The notes under the pieces were generated by a model. It saw only the letters and a list, made by a program, of their open reading frames with translations. It did not search any database and had not been told where the DNA came from. Of a stretch of 5,555 nucleotides of DNA, positions 1 to 5,245 are shown in pieces. Location of the stretch: positions 1 to 5,555 of the forward strand of contig CAIYQJ010000239.1 of the NCBI GenBank assembly GCA_903928275.1, read 5' to 3'. Position numbers and translations under genes: made by a program. Source of the stretch: an uncultured Chloroflexota bacterium (GTDB lineage: Bacteria > Chloroflexota > Limnocylindria > Limnocylindrales > CSP1-4). The number at the start of each line of letters is the position of its first letter. Within the stretch, counting starts at the first letter, position 1.

Positions 1-6
1 CCGCAG

Positions 7-33
7 GGCGGCCGGACGGGCCCTGTCGGCCGG
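7..33. repeat. 27-nt imperfect direct repeat, copy 1
   Basis: This segment matches 115-141 at 25 of 27 positions; the mismatches are A16 versus G124 and C21 versus T129. The period is 108 nt. Each copy is itself partly self-complementary, with GGCCG and CGGCC arms around a central G/C-rich core, so it can fold into a hairpin. It may be a dispersed intergenic repeat or part of transcript-end structure for the leftward gene. Low sequence complexity weakens the case, though the central CCTGTCGGCCGG block is not simple sequence. Confidence 0.5.
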
Positions 34-114
34 CGACCCCGGCCCAACGCGGCTGCGGGCTGACGCACGTCCTCGCCGCTCCGGCCGGGGATCGCCGCCC
101 ACCTCCCGCTGACC

Positions 115-141
115 GGCGGCCGGGCGGGTCCTGTCGGCCGG
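115..141. repeat. 27-nt imperfect direct repeat, copy 2
   Basis: This is the second copy of the repeat at 7-33, starting only 8 nt beyond the nucleoside hydrolase stop codon. In this copy GCGGCCG at 116-122 can pair with CGGCCGC at 143-149, giving a GC-only stem that reaches into the stop codon. This could help end the leftward transcript, but no T-tract follows, so a canonical intrinsic terminator is not shown. Confidence 0.5.
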
Positions 142-148
142 GCGGCCG

Positions 149-1198
149 CTACCCCCGGCTCGCGGCGAGCGACCCCACCCGATCGACGAACCGCTCGAAG
201 AACGTCTCCGCGTCCGCCGCCGCGCCCACGTCCACGTTCGGCGGACGCCCCCACGAGCGGCGCCAGTCGGCGACGGTCTCGCCGGTGGTCAGCGTCCCGC
301 CGAGCTCTACGTCGACCGCGACCGCCTCCGTGCGGACGAGCGACGAGTCGAGCGCGACCGCGAGCGCGAACGGGTCGTGGATGAACGCACCGTAGAACCC
401 GTCGTAGCGGCCGTGGAACTCCATGTAGAAGCGCAGCGCGTCCGCGAGGTACCGGACCACCGGGTTGACGGTGCCGTCCTGCCGCGTCCCGTCCGGCGCG
501 CAACCCGCGCGCGCCGCCAGCCGCTCGAGGTGCGCAGGCAGGAGCTTGGCGCGCTCGGTGACGTCGAGACCGAGGGCGACGGGTCGGGGTGGCAGGCCGG
601 CCGCCTCGCGCGCGGCCACGACGTCCGGCGCCCCGAACGCCGCGTACACGACCTTCGCGGCCTCCGGGTCCACGGACGCATTCCACTCGGTCGTGGGGGC
701 CGTGTTCCCGGGCGACCGGAACGAGCCGCCCATGATGACGAGGCGCCCCACCAGGCGCGGCAGGTCCGGCTCGCGGAGGACGGCGACGGCGAGATTCGTG
801 AGGGGCGCCACGCACACGACCGTGAGGGCACCCGGCCGCGCGCGGGCCTCTTCGACGATCACGTCGGCACCGTGCCGCGCGGACAGGGCGGTGACCGGGG
901 CAGGCAGCTCCGCGTAGCCGATGCCGCGCGGCCCGTGCGTCTCGGGCGTCGTGACGAGCGGCCGGACGAGCGGCGTCTCGCGCCCCAGCGCCACCTCGAC
1001 GTCCGGCCGTCCCGCGAGCTCGAGGACGGCGCGGGTGTTCACCGCCACCTGTCGCGCATCCACGTTCCCGCCCGCGCACGTGACCGCCACGAGATCGACC
1101 TCGGGCGATGCGCATGCGAGGAGGAGCGCCAGGCTGTCGTCGATGCCGGTGTCGACGTCGAGGAGGACGGGGATCGTCCCGCCGGGGGTGCGCGTCAC
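149..1198 (-). CDS. Inosine/uridine-preferring nucleoside hydrolase family protein
   Basis: Predicted cytoplasmic N-glycosidase that splits a ribonucleoside into base and ribose (nucleoside salvage). The protein has 349 residues from the chosen GTG start. Family hallmarks are visible in order: the N-terminal calcium-binding DVDTGIDD at residues 14-21, the APLTN segment at 131-135, IMGG at 155-158, the substrate-side N173 with D177 in WNASVDPEAA, and the HDPFALA motif at 274-280 carrying the catalytic-region His-Asp. Members are usually near 310 residues; the excess lies around residues 186-205 and 225-270. The frame stays open further upstream to 1543, but that part is Arg-rich and overlaps the hipA-like gene, so I start at GTG 1198, where a TAGCAT box lies 7 nt upstream. 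It follows the hipA-like stop by 53 nt and could be co-transcribed. Substrate preference (purine, pyrimidine or a modified nucleoside) cannot be read from the sequence. The family call is firm. Confidence 0.93.
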   Translation of the reverse strand: MTRTPGGTIPVLLDVDTGIDDSLALLLACASPEVDLVAVTCAGGNVDARQVAVNTRAVLELAGRPDVEVALGRETPLVRPLVTTPETHGPRGIGYAELPAPVTALSARHGADVIVEEARARPGALTVVCVAPLTNLAVAVLREPDLPRLVGRLVIMGGSFRSPGNTAPTTEWNASVDPEAAKVVYAAFGAPDVVAAREAAGLPPRPVALGLDVTERAKLLPAHLERLAARAGCAPDGTRQDGTVNPVVRYLADALRFYMEFHGRYDGFYGAFIHDPFALAVALDSSLVRTEAVAVDVELGGTLTTGETVADWRRSWGRPPNVDVGAAADAETFFERFVDRVGSLAASRG

Positions 1199-1205
1199 GT
1201 CGCCG

Positions 1206-1211
1206 ATGCTA
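1206..1211 (-). promoter_or_regulatory. Putative -10 box for leaderless nucleoside hydrolase transcript
   Basis: On the minus strand TAGCAT is followed by 7 nt and then the GTG start. This is the spacing at which transcription would begin at, or within a base of, the start codon. No convincing -35 hexamer is found 16-18 nt upstream. The box matches the pattern at the other gene starts in the window. Confidence 0.45.
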
Positions 1212-1251
1212 CCCCGACGCGAGCCCTTGGAGTCGGCGCGTGCCGGGACCG

Positions 1252-2490
1252 CTATCGGCGGCCGGCGATCTCGAGCGCCGAGGCGAGACCCGAGAAGGCG
1301 ACGCCGACGATCGCCTGCTCCGACTCGGCGATGCCCGTGTCGCTCGCGACGGCCGACCAGTCGGAGACGGCATCGGCGACCTCTCGGACGATCGCGACCG
1401 CCCGGTCCTCGCGCAGCCCGTAGATCCGGTGCGTCGCAAGCGCTGCCCGCAGGTCGGGGGCGAACGTGGACCCGTCGACCGCGATCGCGTGGTCTCGCTG
1501 CTCCCGGGTCGGGTTCATGTCGAACGCCGGAGCGAGCCGCCATCCAGCCGCGGTCCGCAGGAACCCGTGGTTGCGCAGGTGATCGTCACGGTTGCCGGCG
1601 ACGACGTTGAACGCGAGACGACGGAAGAGCTGCTCCAGGTCGACGCGGACGAAGGCGGGCGCGCCATGCAGGCGGATCGCCCTCGCGATGTCGGGGTACC
1701 CGGCGGGATCCCCGTCGCGCTTCTCGGTCATGGTCATCGCCGAGGCGTACAGTCGGCGCCCACCGGGACCCCGGTCGAATCGCCGCGTGACGAACGTCCG
1801 TCCCCGGCCACCGAGCGTGAGGAGCCGAGCGTCCGTTGCCTCGATGCCCGCGGACGATGCGAGTCGCGCGTAGACGTGCTCCCAGGCGGCGCTGTCCCGG
1901 CGGTCGGTCCGCGAGGGGAACTTCGCGATCCAGAGGCTCTCGTCCGCTTCGCGGAAGTTGGACTTGGGCCTCGCGCCCCCGAGCGAGCTGCCCGGGGCGA
2001 CGAGCAGCGCGATGGCAGGGTCCGCGGTCGGCCTAGCCGGATCCTGTTCGAAGGCCCTGGCGCCGGCCTGGAGGGCCCGCAGCCGGGTGATCGGCGGCAC
2101 GGCGGGCTCCCGGTCGTCGACGAACGGACCCTCCACACCGCGTCGGAGCCGGAGAGCACCCATGCGCGTCTCGTCCGCCACGCCGGTCAGCAGGTCCCAT
2201 GGGCCCAGGTGGCGGCCCGCCCGCCGCTCGAGCAGGAGCGTGCCCCAGAGGTCCGGCGACGTGTCGCGGAGGATCGCCGGCGGCACGCTTCCCGGGATGT
2301 ACTGCCGGCCCTCGACCAGCGGGAGTCGGGGCTCCAGCGCGAACGCGTCGTCGCTCCCGAGCCATGACCGGGCGTAGGCGAAGGCGATCGCGCGTGAGTC
2401 GGGCCAGAACGACAGCACGCCGATCGGGCGCGTCGGACCGAGCTCCGGCGCGTCGAGAACGACGACGAGGTCGACGCTCTCAGAGCTCAT
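1252..2490 (-). CDS. hipA: HipA-family serine/threonine kinase toxin
   Basis: Predicted toxin kinase of a type II HipBA toxin-antitoxin pair. Characterised HipA proteins phosphorylate translation targets such as glutamyl-tRNA synthetase and provoke dormancy; the target here is unknown. The protein has 412 residues, close to the usual family length. An N-terminal subdomain (about 8-95) carries the PDLWGTLLLERR segment typical of HipA N-termini. The kinase core follows: the serine-containing ejectable loop SSLGGARPK at 168-176, the ATP-site lysine in IAKFPS (K190), the catalytic loop NRDDHLRN at 300-307 (D302 as base, N307 for metal), and the DFG-like AFDMNP with D324. All key residues appear intact, so an active kinase is expected. 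The ATG at 2490 lies inside the last codons of the upstream antitoxin gene (11-nt overlap) and starts a sensible N-terminus; the frame runs further upstream only as an overlap. No separate promoter or ribosome site was seen, so expression probably depends on translation of hipB. Confidence 0.93.
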   Translation of the reverse strand: MSSESVDLVVVLDAPELGPTRPIGVLSFWPDSRAIAFAYARSWLGSDDAFALEPRLPLVEGRQYIPGSVPPAILRDTSPDLWGTLLLERRAGRHLGPWDLLTGVADETRMGALRLRRGVEGPFVDDREPAVPPITRLRALQAGARAFEQDPARPTADPAIALLVAPGSSLGGARPKSNFREADESLWIAKFPSRTDRRDSAAWEHVYARLASSAGIEATDARLLTLGGRGRTFVTRRFDRGPGGRRLYASAMTMTEKRDGDPAGYPDIARAIRLHGAPAFVRVDLEQLFRRLAFNVVAGNRDDHLRNHGFLRTAAGWRLAPAFDMNPTREQRDHAIAVDGSTFAPDLRAALATHRIYGLREDRAVAIVREVADAVSDWSAVASDTGIAESEQAIVGVAFSGLASALEIAGRR

Positions 2491-2809
2491 CGGCGAGGCT
2501 CGGCCCGTCGGGCCGGCGAGGGCGCGGCAGGCGGGCGTCCGCGAGCTGATGGCCCAGCTCGTCGTCGGCCGCGATCCGGTCGAGGTCACCCTCGAGCCCG
2601 AGGACCTCGAGGACCCCGACGAGCACCGCGCGGCTGCCGGTGAGGTCGCCCGCTTCGAGCTTGCGGAGCGTGGGACGGGACACGAGCACCCGGGCCGCCA
2701 TCTCGGTCTCGGTGATGCGGCGCCGCTGCCGCGCGGACCTGACGCGCCTGCCGAGCGCCACGGCGCGCTGCTGGGTCCCGGGGAACAGAGTTCGATTCGG
2801 ACGGCTCAT
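2480..2809 (-). CDS. hipB: HipB-like Xre-family antitoxin / transcriptional repressor
   Basis: A 109-residue protein with a Cro/C1-type helix-turn-helix at about 18-55. Within it, MAARVLVSRPTLRKLEAGD (37-55) has the recognition-helix pattern of the Xre family. It is encoded directly before the hipA-like kinase with an 11-nt overlap, so its expected roles are to bind and restrain the kinase and to repress the operon. The C-terminal segment (about 62-109) is predicted to make the kinase contact; its Pro/Arg-rich tail looks flexible. The frame is open upstream to 2989, but the ATG at 2809 gives a normal N-terminus and is preceded by a good promoter: TTGACA, 17 nt, AATAGT, then 7 nt to the ATG. 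This implies a leaderless mRNA. Two inverted repeats overlie that promoter and are likely binding sites for this protein. The fold and partner assignment are secure; the operator role is inferred. Confidence 0.88.
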   Translation of the reverse strand: MSRPNRTLFPGTQQRAVALGRRVRSARQRRRITETEMAARVLVSRPTLRKLEAGDLTGSRAVLVGVLEVLGLEGDLDRIAADDELGHQLADARLPRPRRPDGPSLADEL

Positions 2810-2827
2810 GGCTATTACTATTGCCAT
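2808..2827. promoter_or_regulatory. Inverted repeat over hipB -10 and start codon (candidate operator)
   Basis: The arms ATGGC (2808-2812) and GCCAT (2823-2827) are perfectly complementary, and A2814/T2821 and T2815/A2820 also pair, giving 7 of 10 dyad positions. The site spans the -10 box and reaches into the start codon, so a bound dimer would block RNA polymerase. Inside it CTATT is repeated directly at 2812-2816 and 2818-2822. Autorepression by the HipB-like protein is inferred from position and from known hipBA systems. Confidence 0.5.
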
Positions 2828-2845
2828 TAGAGTGCTTAGTGTCAA
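2817..2845 (-). promoter_or_regulatory. Putative hipBA promoter (-35 TTGACA, -10 AATAGT)
   Basis: On the minus strand TTGACA (2845-2840) is a perfect consensus -35. A 17-nt spacer and AATAGT (2822-2817, 4 of 6 consensus matches) follow. Seven nt then separate the -10 from the ATG at 2809, placing the predicted transcript start at the start codon. This is the strongest promoter-like sequence in the window. Confidence 0.65.
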
Positions 2846-2851
2846 GACTAA
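2836..2851. promoter_or_regulatory. Inverted repeat over hipB -35 (candidate second operator)
   Basis: TTAGT (2836-2840) and ACTAA (2847-2851) are perfect 5-nt inverted arms around a 6-nt centre, overlapping the TTGACA hexamer. The centre lies 26 bp from the centre of the inverted repeat over the -10. The arm sequence differs from that repeat, so either the same protein reads a degenerate site or a second regulator is involved. Confidence 0.4.
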
Positions 2852-2936
2852 CGGCCGTCCCGTGCGCACGAAACCCGTGAGCCGCCGCGGTTCCGCCGCC
2901 GCGTCCCGCGCGCGCCCTCTCGCTACCCCGCGGCTG

Positions 2937-2942
2937 TAGGCT
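2937..2942 (+). promoter_or_regulatory. Putative -10 box for leaderless aldo/keto reductase transcript
   Basis: TAGGCT is followed by 6 nt and then the ATG at 2949, spacing that predicts a transcript starting at or next to the start codon. No convincing -35 is seen. The preceding 60 nt is GC-rich and lacks a purine-rich ribosome site. Confidence 0.45.
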
Positions 2943-2948
2943 CTGGCG

Positions 2949-3932
2949 ATGGAGATGCGCCCGCTCGGATCGACCGGCCTCGCCGTCACGCCGATGGGGC
3001 TGGGCCTCGCCGCGATCGGGCGGCCGGGCTACATCACGCTCGGGCGGGGCGAGGATCTCGCGGCCGAGCGGACCCCGTCGGAGATGCGGCTGCGGAGCCA
3101 CGAGCTGCTCGATGCCGCGTACGCGTCGGGCATCCGCTATGTCGACGCGGCCCGGTCGTACGGGCGGGCCGAGGAGTTCCTCGAGTCGTGGCTCGCGGAC
3201 CGGAGCATGACTCCAGGCGCGATCGTCGTCGGGTCCAAGTGGGGCTACACGTACACCGCGGACTGGCGCGTTGGCGCGGAGGTCAACGAGACGAAGGACC
3301 TCTCGGTCGCGACACTGCGGCGCCAGCTGGCCGAGAGCCGCGCGCTGCTCGGCGGGCACCTGTGCCTCTACCAGGTCCACAGCGCCACGCTGGAGAGCGG
3401 CGTGCTCGACGACGCGGCCGTCCTCGAGGAGCTCGTCGCCGTGCGCGGAGCCGGGATCGCCGTGGGCCTGTCGGCGAGCGGGCCGCGGCAGGCCGATGTC
3501 GTGCGGCGGGCGCTCGAGACGCGGGCGGACGGCGTGGCCGTCTTCGGGACGGTGCAGGCCACCTGGAACATCCTCGAGACGTCGGCCGGTCCCGCCCTCG
3601 ACGAGGCGCGTGACGCGGGGCTCGGGGTCATCGTGAAAGAGGCGCTGGCGAACGGGCGCCTGACGGATCGGGGAGCGGGGCCGGCGGCCGACGTCCTCCG
3701 GCGCATCGCGGCCCGGCACGGGACGACCGTCGACGCCGTCGCGATCGCCGCGGCCCTCGCGAACCCGTGGGCGTCGATCGTCCTGTCGGGGGCGGTCACC
3801 GTGGCGCAGCTCGAGAGCAACGTCGCGGCCCTGGGCGTGGCGCTCACGCCGGGCGACACGGCCGACCTCGCCGCACTAGCGGAGGAGCCGGAGCGCTACT
3901 GGGCGGCGCGGTCCGCGCTCCCGTGGACCTGA
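2949..3932 (+). CDS. Aldo/keto reductase family oxidoreductase
   Basis: Predicted cytoplasmic NAD(P)(H)-dependent oxidoreductase with a (beta/alpha)8 barrel, interconverting carbonyls and alcohols. The 327-residue length is standard. It opens with the family's RPLGSTGLAVTPMGLG segment (residues 4-19). The catalytic tetrad is complete: D66 and Y71 in VDAARSYG, K97 in VGSKWGY, and H144 in LYQVHSATLESG. A C-terminal cofactor-binding segment, VLSGAVTVAQLESN, lies at 278-291. The insertion YITLGRGEDLAAERTP at about 28-43 lengthens the first loop relative to short members. The ATG at 2949 is chosen because the family N-terminus begins immediately and a TAGGCT box precedes it. It is transcribed away from the hipBA pair across a shared 139-nt spacer and converges on the RES toxin gene. 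The physiological substrate cannot be inferred; the context offers no pathway partners. Confidence 0.94.
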   Translation: MEMRPLGSTGLAVTPMGLGLAAIGRPGYITLGRGEDLAAERTPSEMRLRSHELLDAAYASGIRYVDAARSYGRAEEFLESWLADRSMTPGAIVVGSKWGYTYTADWRVGAEVNETKDLSVATLRRQLAESRALLGGHLCLYQVHSATLESGVLDDAAVLEELVAVRGAGIAVGLSASGPRQADVVRRALETRADGVAVFGTVQATWNILETSAGPALDEARDAGLGVIVKEALANGRLTDRGAGPAADVLRRIAARHGTTVDAVAIAAALANPWASIVLSGAVTVAQLESNVAALGVALTPGDTADLAALAEEPERYWAARSALPWT

Positions 3933-3986
3933 CGGCCCCACCCGCTCGTGGGACCGCCGCCGGTCGGCGCTGTCGGGCGGCCTCAT

Positions 3987-4001
3987 CCGCTCGTTGAGCG
4001 G
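3987..4001. terminator. Short hairpin between convergent genes (possible bidirectional terminator)
   Basis: CCGCTC and GAGCGG form a perfect 6-bp stem with a GTT loop in the 100-nt gap between the aldo/keto reductase stop and the RES toxin stop. A second 5-bp stem, CGCCG (3956-3960 side) with CGGCG, lies about 30 nt to the left. Neither is followed by a T-tract on either strand, so an intrinsic terminator of the classical type is not demonstrated. The placement between convergent genes is the main support. Confidence 0.35.
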
Positions 4002-4032
4002 CCGAGCACGGACACGAGGATCGAGAGCGGCC

Positions 4033-4557
4033 TCAGGAGAGCCGGCGCACGCGGCCGAGCAGATCCGATCTCGGTCGGCCAGCCGCGCATGCGCACCACC
4101 CGACGAGCGACGGCTGTGCCCCGAACAGGACGAAGACCCGCGCCCGGCGCGGGGCCGCGGGCCGCAGCCCGCCGTCCGCGCGGAAGCCCGACGGCGTCTG
4201 CGGGAGCAACGCCGCGGACGGGGCCACGAGCCCCGGCGCCCGGGCACGGATCCGCCGAGCCTCCGCCCGGCATGTCGGGTACGTCGACGTGCCCCCGGTC
4301 ATCATCGCCACGGGCAGGCGAGGCGCAGTCGCCGGCGGGACCGGGAGCTCGACCGCCCAGATCGACCGGACGACGCCCGCAAGGTCGGCCGGATCGGTGA
4401 TCTCCTCGTGGCGGAGGAACTCCGCCCAGGCGCCGTCGGGCGTCTCCGAGAAGTACGCGACCGGCCCCTCGCCCCGGGCGTGCCAGCGCGCGGCGGGCTG
4501 CCCGCGGGACTCCGGGAGGAACGGGTAGCGCGCGTCGGCGTGCCTGAAGACGATCAC
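4033..4557 (-). CDS. RES-domain toxin (predicted NAD+-degrading)
   Basis: A 174-residue protein of the RES family, the toxin half of RES-Xre pairs. Characterised members kill or arrest cells by degrading NAD+, some by phosphorolysis (MbcT of Mycobacterium tuberculosis). The defining R-E-S residues are visible: R24 in AARWH, E46 in GAWAEFLRHE, and S114 in LVAPSAALLP, with the aromatic YFS (Y35) between the first two. The hydrophobic VFVLFG strand follows near residue 140. The reading frame extends upstream to 4695 inside the antitoxin gene, but the family N-terminus FRHADARYPF begins right after the GTG at 4557. That GTG overlaps the antitoxin TGA as GTGA, giving a 4-nt stop-start overlap. Toxin translation is therefore probably coupled to the antitoxin. 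Whether this one is an NAD+ phosphorylase or hydrolase cannot be told from the sequence. Confidence 0.9.
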   Translation of the reverse strand: MIVFRHADARYPFLPESRGQPAARWHARGEGPVAYFSETPDGAWAEFLRHEEITDPADLAGVVRSIWAVELPVPPATAPRLPVAMMTGGTSTYPTCRAEARRIRARAPGLVAPSAALLPQTPSGFRADGGLRPAAPRRARVFVLFGAQPSLVGWCACAAGRPRSDLLGRVRRLS

Positions 4558-5183
4558 GATGCCCGGTCGCTCCCGACGAGCGACGCCGCGAGCCCGGCCA
4601 CGATCGCCGCCTCCTCGTCGTCCGGTCCCCAGTCCGACCCGAGCGCGCCGCGAGGCGAGCGACCACCGAGGGTGACGCGTGGACGCTCCCACCACCGCCG
4701 GAGCCCGAACTCGTTGTACGACCCGGCGAGATCCGACGTGACCAGCGCGACGAAGTGGATCCGCCCGGCGACCGCGTCCGGCACTGTCCGCGTCGCGCCC
4801 GCGTAGCGTCGAAGGCTCGCGACGGACGTGCCGACCAGCGACGCGAGACCGTCGTAGTCGTACACGCGCAGGAGCTCGTGCAGCTCACGGCCCGGCATCG
4901 GCGAGTCGGCGAGGGCGCCGTCGAGACGCACGATGAGGCTCTCGAGCCGCGCGGAGGTGCCGCCCTCCTGGTCGATGAGCGCGATGGCAGCATCCTGCCC
5001 GACGCCCGCGGCGGACGCCTCGCGCGCGATGCTCAGGATGAGCGCGAGATCGAGCCGCTCGATCGGCTCGCGGTCCGACAGCAGGCCGAGCCCGAGAGCG
5101 CGACGCACGAGGCCCGTGGCCGCCGCCAGCAGGCCCGGGCGGCTCAGTCGCGCGTCAACGGATGTGATCTGGAGCAGCGTCAT
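4554..5183 (-). CDS. Xre/MbcA/ParS-type antitoxin of the RES pair
   Basis: A 209-residue protein directly upstream of the RES toxin, sharing a GTGA stop-start overlap. Its C-terminal part (about 157-205) has the toxin-binding pattern of MbcA/ParS/Xre antitoxins: a WWERP segment followed by TLGGRSPRGAL and then an acidic helix. A predicted DNA-binding helix-turn-helix lies at about 108-132 (YDYDGLASLVGTSVASLRRY). The first 100 residues form an additional, largely helical region that I do not recognise; many antitoxins of this class are only about 120-160 residues. Expected roles are to neutralise the RES enzyme by capping its active site and to repress the operon. The start at ATG 5183 is preferred over upstream codons (frame open to 5303). 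The upstream part overlaps the PIN gene end and reads as Arg/Gly/Pro-rich shadow, and a promoter-like TTGAAG-16 nt-TACCAT lies just before 5183. Confidence 0.85.
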   Translation of the reverse strand: MTLLQITSVDARLSRPGLLAAATGLVRRALGLGLLSDREPIERLDLALILSIAREASAAGVGQDAAIALIDQEGGTSARLESLIVRLDGALADSPMPGRELHELLRVYDYDGLASLVGTSVASLRRYAGATRTVPDAVAGRIHFVALVTSDLAGSYNEFGLRRWWERPRVTLGGRSPRGALGSDWGPDDEEAAIVAGLAASLVGSDRAS

Positions 5184-5190
5184 GATCCGA

Positions 5191-5218
5191 ATGGTATCCG
5201 TTCCGCGTCCGACTTCAA
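5191..5218 (-). promoter_or_regulatory. Putative promoter of the Xre-RES operon
   Basis: On the minus strand TTGAAG (5218-5213) is followed by a 16-nt spacer and TACCAT (5196-5191), then 7 nt and the ATG at 5183. The geometry predicts a leaderless transcript, as for the other starts here. The pentamer CGGAT flanks the -10 on both sides in the same orientation (5200-5196 and 5189-5185), exactly 11 bp apart, about one helical turn. This makes it a candidate operator for the antitoxin. Confidence 0.55.
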
Positions 5219-5245
5219 CGCCCGGCCACCGCCACCGCCGCGGGG

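Larger units (their letters stand above)
1..148. other. GC-rich stretch with no defensible gene
   Basis: This stretch lies beyond the stop codon of the nucleoside hydrolase gene and runs to the window edge. One plus-strand frame is open from the edge to a TGA at 110-112 (36 codons, rich in Arg, Gly and Pro, with no recognisable motif). It could be the tail of a gene entering from the left, but in DNA this GC-rich short open frames are expected by chance. The only clear structure is a pair of near-identical 27-nt direct repeats, listed separately. Confidence 0.4.

Noticed and set aside
377..1423. Long plus-strand open frame (348 codons) opposite the nucleoside hydrolase gene
   Set aside because: The product is Arg/Asp/Gly-rich with no motif, and the opposite strand holds a clear enzyme with conserved motifs. 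High GC makes long antisense frames common.
1199..1543. N-terminal extension of the nucleoside hydrolase frame
   Set aside because: These 115 residues overlap hipA, are Arg-rich and precede the family N-terminus; the GTG at 1198 with its -10 box is the better start.
1108..2367. Long plus-strand open frame (419 codons) opposite hipA
   Set aside because: The composition is that of an antisense shadow, and the hipA-like reading carries every kinase motif.
2810..2989. 60-codon upstream extension of the hipB-like frame
   Set aside because: It would run through the promoter, both inverted repeats and into the divergent gene. The ATG at 2809 gives a normal Xre-family N-terminus.
2586..3719. Long minus-strand open frame (377 codons) across the aldo/keto reductase and the divergent promoter
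   Set aside because: It is antisense to a complete aldo/keto reductase and crosses both promoters; no family features are visible.
3954..3981. GC-rich inverted repeats just after the aldo/keto reductase stop as a strong terminator
   Set aside because: Stems are only 5 bp, overlap each other and lack a T-tract; repeats of this size are expected by chance at this base composition.
3983..4993. Minus-strand open frame (336 codons) overlapping the RES toxin and antitoxin
   Set aside because: This is the +1 shadow of two genes with recognisable domains; the product is Arg/Pro/Gly-rich.
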